From JAXHUK01 sp034189725 (lineage in GTDB: Bacteria > Chloroflexota > Dehalococcoidia > SZUA-161): a stretch of 8,650 bases of DNA. Position 1 is the stretch's first letter, and each line of letters opens with the position of its first letter. The notes beneath the pieces were generated by a model, which saw only the letters and a list, made by a program, of their open reading frames with translations, did no database searches and was not told where the DNA came from. Made by a program: the position numbers and the translations under genes. The stretch is from the NCBI GenBank assembly GCA_034189725.1, contig JAXHUK010000126.1, positions 1 through 8,650 on the forward strand, in the 5' to 3' direction. Shown in pieces: positions 1 to 6,240 of this stretch.

Positions 1-807
1 CTTGAGTACATTCCGCCTGAATTACGCGAGGGACGAGGTGAGATCGAGAAAGCAGGGACGAAGTCCTTGCCCAGGCTGATTGGATTATCGGATATTAAAG
101 GTGATTTTCACGTACATACTAACTGGAGCGATGGACATGACACTATTGAGGCGATGGCTGTCGCTGCACGGGCCAGGGGCTATCAGTACCTGGCGATTAC
201 CGATCATTCGGGAGGACGAGGGATCTCCCACGGGCTCAGTATAGAGCGGTTGCGACAACAGGTAGCTGAGATAAAGGCGCTTGATCAAAAACTGGATGGG
301 ATTCGCCTGTTAACGGGGATCGAGGTTGATATTCGCGCCGATGGCACACTCGACTATCCGGACGAAGTCCTACGTGAACTGGACATTGTTGTTGCCGCTG
401 TACACTCTGCAATGAGACAGGATTCAGTGAGAATAACCAGAAGGATCGTGCGTGCTTTGGCGAACCCTCACGTCAATATACTGGCTCATCCCACATGCAG
501 ACTTTTGAGTGGAAGGGCACCAATAGATGTCGATATGGAGGAGATTTTTCGCGTTGCGGCGAGGACAAACACAGCTCTGGAGATCAATGCTATGCCCGAT
601 CGACTGGACTTAAAGGACACCCATGTTTTGCGGGCGCTGGAATATGGTGTACAATTAGTTATTAATACCGATGCTCATGATGTGAAAGCTCTCGATGTAA
701 TTCGCTACGGGATCGGAGTGGCACGGCGGGGATGGTGCCAGTCTGGGCACGTCCTCAATACGAGATTACTTGAGGAGATACTGCCTTCTATTGAGGGATC
801 AGGGTGA
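1..807 (+). CDS. polX: DNA polymerase/3'-5' exonuclease PolX, C-terminal part (5' end outside window)
   Basis: Family X DNA polymerases with a C-terminal PHP domain act in DNA repair: the Pol domain fills gaps and the PHP domain is a metal-dependent 3'-5' exonuclease. The frame is open from base 1. The first visible residues, LEYIPPELREGRGEIE, match the linker that joins the polymerase and PHP parts in bacterial PolX. A TTG at 67 is therefore an internal Leu codon and not the start. About 268 residues are visible; full PolX is roughly 570, so the Pol and helix-hairpin-helix parts lie to the left. The PHP metal ligands are all present in order: HVHT, DHS, GIEVDI, VHSAM, AHPTCRLL and NTDAH. The exonuclease site therefore looks intact. 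A stand-alone PHP phosphoesterase is the alternative, but the in-frame linker argues against it. Confidence 0.9.
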   Translation, partial: LEYIPPELREGRGEIEKAGTKSLPRLIGLSDIKGDFHVHTNWSDGHDTIEAMAVAARARGYQYLAITDHSGGRGISHGLSIERLRQQVAEIKALDQKLDGIRLLTGIEVDIRADGTLDYPDEVLRELDIVVAAVHSAMRQDSVRITRRIVRALANPHVNILAHPTCRLLSGRAPIDVDMEEIFRVAARTNTALEINAMPDRLDLKDTHVLRALEYGVQLVINTDAHDVKALDVIRYGIGVARRGWCQSGHVLNTRLLEEILPSIEGSG

Positions 808-986
808 TTATAGTTGAAGATAGCGATAGAATTAACGAGTTGGGATATGCCGATGAAAGAGCGGAAAAGGTCATTGGAGAGAAGTGGAGGATGACGCAGA
901 AAAGCTGCGAATTCGAGAGCAGTAAGTACTCTGGTGATCTACCGGGAACGTATATGTGCCCTCGGGTATCGGAAAACTTACTTTGA
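804..986 (+). CDS. Possible small hypothetical protein, translationally coupled to polX
   Basis: This is a 60-residue frame starting at a GTG that overlaps the polX stop codon (GTGA at 804-807). A GAGGG Shine-Dalgarno-like sequence lies at 793-797, six bases upstream, inside the end of polX. That arrangement is typical of translational coupling. The product begins MIIVEDSDRINELGYADE, is charged in its first 40 residues and has a Ser/Pro/Cys-containing tail. I recognise no domain. It may equally be chance coding potential in the 211-base gap between polX and the next gene; an opposing frame over 871-1140 looks no better. Confidence 0.28.
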   Translation: MIIVEDSDRINELGYADERAEKVIGEKWRMTQKSCEFESSKYSGDLPGTYMCPRVSENLL

Positions 987-1018
987 GATAATGCAGCAGC
1001 AGTTCATTGGGTTTGAAA

Positions 1019-1711
1019 ATGTCGTCGTATGAGTCTGCTAACCTCAATATAACCGCAACTGGAGAAAATGAGGCGATACAGCATCTCAAACAGGCTATAT
1101 TTGCCGGAAAACCCTGGTATATTGCCTTACTCGAGGCCATAGGATTGTGGACCTGCTCTGAAGAAAATCATAATGGTTACTGTTACCGCTATCTCATCGA
1201 TGGGGAAGCCTTCGACTGGCTACTTCTCGCGGAGCGTCTTTGTATGGAAGTCGCAGAACATATTCCCGAGGAGGAACTTACTGACCTCCTCTTTTTTGGC
1301 AGGTTACCTGAGGATGTATCAGATGATGAGTTCAGAGAGATTATCGGAAGTGCCAAGTACCAAGCTCATCTCAATTATGTATACGGAGTCACTATTGAGA
1401 AATTCATCGTTCTCGCAGTTGAGGAGGAAATAGAAAAAGAGCGGCAGTGCTACGTTTTCTCCGATGATGTTGAATCTGTTGTGGATAGCTATCAACGGAT
1501 ATATGGTGCTGACCAGACTCAATTGCTGCGATGGTTTCGTGAGGAAAAGGGTTATGCGAAAACCAAGAGAATGAGTGTCAGTGAGTTGCAGGAGTTTACA
1601 TACTGGCTGTTTAAATATAGACTGAGAAACTGTGATAAGGCACGTGTAGCCAGTGACACCAGAAAAGGGCTGGAGTATTTCAGGCGCCAGAAACAGGCTG
1701 GAGATCAATGA
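1019..1711 (+). CDS. Conserved-looking hypothetical protein, 230 residues, acidic
   Basis: I do not recognise this family. Translation from the ATG at 1019 gives 230 residues beginning MSSYESANLNITATGENE. In-frame TTG codons at 1007 and 1013 would add up to four residues. No start has a good Shine-Dalgarno sequence, and a stop at 989-991 limits any extension. The first 150 residues are rich in Glu and Asp and appear mostly helical, with aromatic patches around KPWYIALLEAIGLW and GEAFDWLLLAERL. The last 50 are basic and end in a Lys/Arg-rich segment, which could bind nucleic acid, though that is speculation. No signal peptide, membrane helix or cysteine cluster is present. The long, evenly composed frame between polX and coaX on the same strand supports a real gene. 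A housekeeping role is possible from context alone. Confidence 0.8.
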   Translation: MSSYESANLNITATGENEAIQHLKQAIFAGKPWYIALLEAIGLWTCSEENHNGYCYRYLIDGEAFDWLLLAERLCMEVAEHIPEEELTDLLFFGRLPEDVSDDEFREIIGSAKYQAHLNYVYGVTIEKFIVLAVEEEIEKERQCYVFSDDVESVVDSYQRIYGADQTQLLRWFREEKGYAKTKRMSVSELQEFTYWLFKYRLRNCDKARVASDTRKGLEYFRRQKQAGDQ

Positions 1712-1874
1712 GCGGGGAAATGGAAAATGGTTGTTAAAGAGTAATTACTTATGGCAAAATGCACTTCCAGAAGGAGATTGTGGAGATAGGGAAAACGAAC
1801 TATCTGAAGTTGGATAAAAGAATGCTGATCTAATCTCTAATTAGGTAACTACTTTCAACACGGGAATTACTATC

Positions 1875-2645
1875 ATGTTATTAGCAATTGATATCGGTAA
1901 TACGAATGTAGTTTTTGGGATATTTGATGGTGAGAGATTGAGGGCTACCTGGCGGCTTAGCTCTGATATCCACAGGGTTGCCGATGAATATGCTGCGGCA
2001 ATCCTGAATTTGCTGTCACTGAGAGGACTGGCGCCCAAAGACATTAACCATGCAATTATATCGAGCTCAGTACCACCTTTGGTAACAGTTTTCGAAGAGT
2101 TATGTTGGTACTACTTCAAGATTTCGCCTCTGGTAGTAGGATCGGGTGTAAAGACTGGAGTTCGCATCGCAATTGATAATCCTCGTGAGGCTGGAGCTGA
2201 CCGGGTAGTGAATGCAGCGGTAGCGCATAGGCTATACGGTGGCCCCCTTATAGTTATCGATTTTGGCACTGCAACCACACTGGATGCCGTGTCTGAAGAC
2301 GGGGATTATCTTGGAGGGGCTATTGCTCCGGGTATTGGGATTTCGTCCGAGGCACTCTTTGAACATGCCGCTAAATTGCCACGTGTGGAGTTGGTTCGCC
2401 CCAAGCAGGCTATAGGGAGAAACACCATAACCGCTATGCAATCGGGCATTATCTTTGGTTATGTGGGTCTCATAGAGGGCATAGTTACCCGCATGAGGAA
2501 GGAATTGGGCGGTGAGGTGAAGGTGATCGCCACGGGAGGTTTAGCGGATATTATCGCAAAGGAGACCAACGTCATTGACGCTTTGGAGCCAGATTTAACG
2601 CTTACCGGATTGCGGTTAATTTATGAGCTCAATGGCGGAGGTTAG
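1875..2645 (+). CDS. coaX: Type III pantothenate kinase
   Basis: CoaX phosphorylates pantothenate to 4'-phosphopantothenate, the first step of coenzyme A synthesis, in the cytoplasm; type III enzymes are typically insensitive to CoA feedback. The 256-residue length is normal for the family. The ASKHA-fold motifs are in place: the phosphate 1 loop DIGNTNVVFGIF at residues 6-17, GADRVVNA at 107-114 with the presumed catalytic Asp109, the phosphate 2 loop IDFGTATTLDAVS at 128-140, GGAIAPGIGIS at 147-157, and the adenosine-side ATGGLA at 219-224. The ATG at 1875 puts the first motif right at the N-terminus, as usual, although the Shine-Dalgarno is weak. The gene is followed after 14 bases by coaBC, so the two are almost certainly cotranscribed. 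Confidence 0.96.
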   Translation: MLLAIDIGNTNVVFGIFDGERLRATWRLSSDIHRVADEYAAAILNLLSLRGLAPKDINHAIISSSVPPLVTVFEELCWYYFKISPLVVGSGVKTGVRIAIDNPREAGADRVVNAAVAHRLYGGPLIVIDFGTATTLDAVSEDGDYLGGAIAPGIGISSEALFEHAAKLPRVELVRPKQAIGRNTITAMQSGIIFGYVGLIEGIVTRMRKELGGEVKVIATGGLADIIAKETNVIDALEPDLTLTGLRLIYELNGGG

Positions 2646-2650
2646 CAAGT

Positions 2651-2655
2651 GAGGG
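2651..2655 (+). promoter_or_regulatory. Ribosome binding site that fixes the GTG start of coaBC
   Basis: GAGGG lies four bases before the GTG at 2660. An ATG at 2658 overlaps that GTG but is in another frame. The GTG frame gives the CoaBC N-terminus with its flavin-binding segment at the expected distance, so this site decides the start. A second SD-like run, GCGGAGG at 2635-2641, sits at the end of coaX and is too far away. Confidence 0.7.
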
Positions 2656-2659
2656 AAAT

Positions 2660-3856
2660 GTGTTTGAGAATAGGAATGTAGTCCTGGGCGTAACTGGCAG
2701 TATTGCTGCCTATAAATCGGTGGACATTGCCAGCAAGTTGACGCAGAAGGGTTTGGCTGTTGACGTGGTGATGACCAAGGCAGCCTGTGAGTTTGTCACC
2801 CCGTTAACGTTTCGTAGTATCACTCACAGACCTGTTGTTACTGATATGTGGGAGCTTTCCTCTGAGTTCAGCGTTGAGCATGTTGCCCTTGCGGAAAAAG
2901 CAGACGTTGTAGTCATTGCTCCTGCTACTGCTAATACCATTGCCAAGCTGGCAGTAGGAATTGCCGATGAGATGTTGACTGCAACTGTGCTTGCTACCAG
3001 AGCACCGGTGATACTGGCCCCGGCCATGGATATTGGGATGTATAACAATGCAATAACCCAGGAAAATCTATCCCGATTACGCTCGCGGGGCTTTATCATT
3101 GTGGGGCCCGGTTATGGACGTATGGCGTCAGGGCTGGTGGGAATAGGGCGTCTGGCGGAGAACACTGAAATCATGGGAGCTATTTTTCAAGTTCTGGGGA
3201 AAGAAGGCACGTTGGCTGATAAACAGATTGTGGTTAGTGCTGGTGGCACCCGAGAGCCTGTGGATCTGGTACGCTATATCGGCAACCGTTCTTCCGGTAA
3301 GATGGGCTATGCACTGGCGGAGGCAGCTCGTGATCAAGGCGCTATAGTAACCCTTGTGACCAGTGTTACCGAACTACCACCACCTGCAGGTGTCGAGATA
3401 ATGCAAGTAGAGACTGCTCATGAGATGCGAGATGCTGTGCTCAAAGCTACAGAAGCTGCAGACGCTCTTATAATGGCTGCGGCAGTGGCTGATTATCGTC
3501 CGGCCTCTATGGCAGATGGCAAAATAAAGAGGGAGTCGGAGACCTTAACCCTCGAACTGGTGAAAACGACGGATATTCTTGGCGAGGTCCGTGGTGACAT
3601 TATCAAGGTTGGGTTTGCTGCTGAAAGCGCTGATTTGATTTCCCGGGCAACTGAGAAACTACAAAGAAAACAGCTTGATTTCATCGCGGTCAATGATATC
3701 ACCGCTGAAGATAGTGGATTCGGCACCGAAACAAATCGAGTGACTCTCATTGATAAAGAGGGGAATATTGAACCGCTTCCCTTAATGCTCAAATATGAGG
3801 TCGCTCTCTGTATTTTAGAAAGAGTGTCAGTACTACTTTCCCAGCAACAGGGGTAA
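2660..3856 (+). CDS. coaBC: Bifunctional phosphopantothenoylcysteine decarboxylase / phosphopantothenate-cysteine ligase
   Basis: The C-terminal CoaB half joins cysteine to 4'-phosphopantothenate using CTP; the N-terminal FMN-dependent CoaC half decarboxylates the product to 4'-phosphopantetheine. The length of 398 residues is standard. CoaC covers about residues 1-185: GVTGSIAAYKS at 10-20, VEHVALA with the catalytic His74, the FMN-contact segment APATANTIAKLA at 87-98, and PAMDIGMY at 121-128. CoaB covers about 188-390: SAGGTREPVD at 193-202, GNRSSGKMG with Asn209 at 208-216, AAAVADYRP at 273-281, GKIKR at 287-291, GFAAES at 318-323 and VND at 344-346. The oddity is Asp124 where the classical PAMN motif has Asn, and MASG (155-158) where E. 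coli has ACG with its catalytic Cys. Related variants may be normal for this clade. Confidence 0.96.
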   Translation: MFENRNVVLGVTGSIAAYKSVDIASKLTQKGLAVDVVMTKAACEFVTPLTFRSITHRPVVTDMWELSSEFSVEHVALAEKADVVVIAPATANTIAKLAVGIADEMLTATVLATRAPVILAPAMDIGMYNNAITQENLSRLRSRGFIIVGPGYGRMASGLVGIGRLAENTEIMGAIFQVLGKEGTLADKQIVVSAGGTREPVDLVRYIGNRSSGKMGYALAEAARDQGAIVTLVTSVTELPPPAGVEIMQVETAHEMRDAVLKATEAADALIMAAAVADYRPASMADGKIKRESETLTLELVKTTDILGEVRGDIIKVGFAAESADLISRATEKLQRKQLDFIAVNDITAEDSGFGTETNRVTLIDKEGNIEPLPLMLKYEVALCILERVSVLLSQQQG

Positions 3857-3930
3857 TCAACAGTATCCCCCCGAAATCGTCCTTTTTCATAGGGGCAGCC
3901 GCATCTACTATCACAGAAGTACCTCTCATT

Positions 3931-3943
3931 CTTACATTGTAAG
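3931..3943. promoter_or_regulatory. Short perfect palindrome upstream of the oxidoreductase gene, possible operator
   Basis: CTTACATTGTAAG is a perfect palindrome with six-base arms and one central base. It lies in the 225-base gap between coaBC and the oxidoreductase gene, about 80 bases before the -35 hexamer. Its size would suit a dimeric regulator, but 13-base palindromes also arise by chance and no second copy is visible. The rest of the gap holds a small direct repeat of CTATAGAT (3960-3967 and 3970-3977). Confidence 0.2.
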
Positions 3944-4025
3944 CATGTCTCGTTCTGCTCTATAGATGCCTATAGATCGTTGTGATATGTTTGGGTAAAG
4001 AGATGAGAGTTGCTGCAAATAGTAT

Positions 4026-4054
4026 TTGGCACATCTGAGACTTTGTGCTAAAAT
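4026..4054 (+). promoter_or_regulatory. Sigma-70-type promoter with extended -10
   Basis: TTGGCA (4026-4031) and TAAAAT (4049-4054) are separated by exactly 17 bases. TG at 4046-4047 gives an extended -10 element (TGCTAAAAT). The predicted transcript would start near 4061, leaving a leader of about 20 bases that contains GGGAGGT (4072-4078), three bases before the ATG at 4082. This makes the following gene its own transcription unit, separate from coaBC. Confidence 0.72.
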
Positions 4055-4081
4055 CTACGCAGCAAACAAAAGGGAGGTGCT

Positions 4082-6133
4082 ATGTCTGATGTCGTAGACC
4101 AACTTGCACATCGCGAAATACTGTTTGGAGGGAGTGTACATGCATTTGGCTGGATCATCTACATACTGGCTGTTATTGCATTAGGTGTTCTCGCCTACGC
4201 ATTCTATCGACGCATTAAACTTTGGCAAGTTGGTGTTAAAGATGACTCATTCTCTAATCTGGGGCAAAAAACAAGCGCTTTCATAGAAACAGGATTAATA
4301 GATGGTGTTCTCCACAGGAGAATACTTCGAGATTTATATCCAGGGCTAATACATGCCCTGTTTTTTTTTGGCGCTTTACTCCTCCTATTGACAACTGCAC
4401 TGGATGTGATCAGTCACTACTTTTACGAGTTTCTGCACGGTAACACCTATCTGACGTTCTCTTTTCTGGCAGACCTTGGTGGTTTGATGCTCCTCATAGC
4501 TGTGATAATGGCAGTTATCCGGAGATATGTCCAGAAGCCAGATAGATTGGATAACATCCCCGCTGACGCTATCGGTTTAGCCTTGATATTCATTATAGTC
4601 TTCAGCGGCTATGTGTTAGAGGGCCTTCGCATTCTGGTCACGGATGCCCCAGCAGAATGGGCCCAATGGTCATTCTTAGGTTTTGGCTTTGCGAAGATCT
4701 TTGAGGGTGGAAGCGGTTTGATGGGCTGGTATGAAGGTATGTGGTGGTTACACTCACTGCTCATTGTCGGAACTATTCTCTACATGGCACTTGCAGTACC
4801 AAAGCTGACCCATATCGCTGTCTCTCCCCTCAATGTGTTTTTCAGGTCAAGCAGGCCTAAAGGTGCACTCAGGACGATAGACTTGGAAGAGGCAGAAACA
4901 TTTGGTGCCGCCGATATTCAGGATTTAACCTTTAAAGATTTACTCGATCTCGATTCCTGTACACGTTGCGGACGTTGCCAGGATAACTGTCCTGCATATC
5001 TCAGCGGAAAGGCACTTTCACCGAAAAAACTCATCCAGGACCTCAAAGGGCTGATGACTGAAAGAGCATCGGTTCTTCTAAGTAAAACAGCTGCTGCTGA
5101 TGAAGAAGATGCGAATGATGCTGAAGACAACGGGCGACAGATGATTGGTGACGTTATAACTGAGGAAGTGATTTGGGATTGTACCACATGCCGCTCATGC
5201 CAGGAGCAGTGTCCGGTTTTCATAGAACCCATAAACAAAATAATTGAAATGCGGCGCAATCTCGTCTTGGAACAATCTCAATTTCCAGATACTGCTATGG
5301 TAGCCTTGAGGAGCTTGGAGCAGCGAGGGCATCCCTGGCGTGGTACTATGGCTACGAGAACTGACTGGGCAGAAGGTCTAGACGTAACAGAAATGTCTGA
5401 GAATAGCGACGTAGATGTGTTATTCTGGGTTGGCTGTACTGGTGCTCTTGAAGAACGTAACATGAAGGTAGTTGCAGCGGTGGCCAAGGTGCTCAAGGCG
5501 GCAGGTGTGAACTTCGGTATCCTGGGTACTGAGGAGGTTTGCTGTGGCGATCCTGCTCGTAGAATAGGAAATGAGTACCTATTCCAAATGCTCGTCCAGC
5601 AGAATATCGAGATGTTCAATAACTACGGTGTAAAGAAGATCGTTACTGCATGTCCGCATTGCTTCAATACACTGAAGAATGAGTACCCCCAATTCGAGGG
5701 TAATTTTGAGGTATGGCATCACACCGAGTTTATTCTCGATCTGCTGGAACAGGGTAAACTGAGCCTGCCGAGGAGCCTGGATAGGAAAATCACCTATCAC
5801 GATTCCTGTTATCTCGGCAGATACAATGATGTGTACAAAGCACCACGTGAGATTATTCATCGTGTGACCGGTGTGGATCCAGTGGAAATGGAACATCAAA
5901 ATTACAAAGGTTTTTGCTGTGGAGCTGGCGGCGGCAAGATGTGGATAGAAGAACAGACGGGAACCAGGATGAATCAGATGCGCACTGAAGAAGCGCTCAA
6001 GACCAATGCCGAAGTGCTCGCTTCCGCATGCCCATTCTGCATTCAAATGTTTGAGGATGCTATAAAAGCAGTGGGGGCGGAGGAGAAGCTCAAAGCAAGG
6101 GATATAGCCGAGATCATCGTCGCGGTGATCTAG
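4082..6133 (+). CDS. Membrane-bound CCG-domain iron-sulfur oxidoreductase (ETF:menaquinone oxidoreductase / HdrDE-like)
   Basis: The protein probably moves electrons between a cytoplasmic donor and membrane quinone. The N-terminus (about residues 22-256) has five hydrophobic segments, near 24-42, 86-110, 124-146, 162-180 and 222-240, resembling a nitrate-reductase gamma-type cytochrome b. His91, His112, His224 and His244 are haem-ligand candidates. Two 4Fe-4S motifs follow: Cys293, 296, 299, 303 and Cys367, 370, 373, 377, split by an acidic linker at 340-349. Two CCG domains complete it: Cys452, CCG at 487-489, CPHC at 524-527; then Cys576, CCG at 612-614, CPFC at 650-653. This order is that of the membrane Fe-S proteins reported to link EtfAB to menaquinone, and of HdrD/HdrE fusions. 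No etfAB or hdr partner is adjacent, so the electron donor is inferred from the family only. The protein is 683 residues, and start and SD are clear. Confidence 0.88.
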   Translation: MSDVVDQLAHREILFGGSVHAFGWIIYILAVIALGVLAYAFYRRIKLWQVGVKDDSFSNLGQKTSAFIETGLIDGVLHRRILRDLYPGLIHALFFFGALLLLLTTALDVISHYFYEFLHGNTYLTFSFLADLGGLMLLIAVIMAVIRRYVQKPDRLDNIPADAIGLALIFIIVFSGYVLEGLRILVTDAPAEWAQWSFLGFGFAKIFEGGSGLMGWYEGMWWLHSLLIVGTILYMALAVPKLTHIAVSPLNVFFRSSRPKGALRTIDLEEAETFGAADIQDLTFKDLLDLDSCTRCGRCQDNCPAYLSGKALSPKKLIQDLKGLMTERASVLLSKTAAADEEDANDAEDNGRQMIGDVITEEVIWDCTTCRSCQEQCPVFIEPINKIIEMRRNLVLEQSQFPDTAMVALRSLEQRGHPWRGTMATRTDWAEGLDVTEMSENSDVDVLFWVGCTGALEERNMKVVAAVAKVLKAAGVNFGILGTEEVCCGDPARRIGNEYLFQMLVQQNIEMFNNYGVKKIVTACPHCFNTLKNEYPQFEGNFEVWHHTEFILDLLEQGKLSLPRSLDRKITYHDSCYLGRYNDVYKAPREIIHRVTGVDPVEMEHQNYKGFCCGAGGGKMWIEEQTGTRMNQMRTEEALKTNAEVLASACPFCIQMFEDAIKAVGAEEKLKARDIAEIIVAVI

Positions 6134-6148
6134 TAAGACTGAACCGTG

Positions 6149-6180
6149 AAGTAGAGCAGCCACGCGTGGCTGCTCTACTT
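6149..6180. repeat. 32-base perfect palindrome after the oxidoreductase gene
   Basis: Two 16-base arms meet with no spacer: AAGTAGAGCAGCCACG (6149-6164) and its exact reverse complement (6165-6180), centred on ACGCGT. It starts 15 bases after the stop codon. As RNA it would form a strong hairpin on either strand, with the innermost pairs opening into a loop. The + strand flank is TCAAAAAAATTTT, so it is not a textbook terminator but may still end transcription or stabilise the 3' end. The GTAGAGC...GCTCTAC edges resemble dispersed palindromic repeats of the REP type known from many bacterial genomes. Confidence 0.8.
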
Positions 6181-6206
6181 TCAAAAAAATTTTGTAATCC
6201 AGCGCA

Positions 6207-6240
6207 TAGGGGCAGACACAGGGGGTCTGCCCTACTCTTT
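6207..6240 (+). terminator. Inverted repeat with T-rich tail between convergent genes
   Basis: GGGCAGAC (6210-6217) pairs with GTCTGCCC (6225-6232) around a seven-base loop. Flanking TAG/CTA bases extend the symmetry with one bulged base. On the + strand it is followed by TACTCTTTT, so it could terminate the oxidoreductase transcript. On the - strand the repeat begins at the stop codon of the glycosyltransferase gene, and a run of seven T lies about 20 bases further on. A dispersed repeat doubling as a bidirectional terminator is the likeliest reading. Confidence 0.55.

Noticed and set aside
871..1140. Open frame of 89 codons on the - strand
   Set aside because: It overlaps the start of the better-supported + strand gene at 1019, and its product is Ser-rich and shadow-like.
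1810..1836. Possible coaX promoter, TTGGAT and TAATCT
   Set aside because: The spacer is only 15 bases and both hexamers are poor, so it is not supported.
3845..3900. Possible terminator after coaBC (GGGG...CCCC followed by CTTTTTC)
   Set aside because: Only four pairs form before mismatches, and the T-run is about 20 bases beyond the stem.
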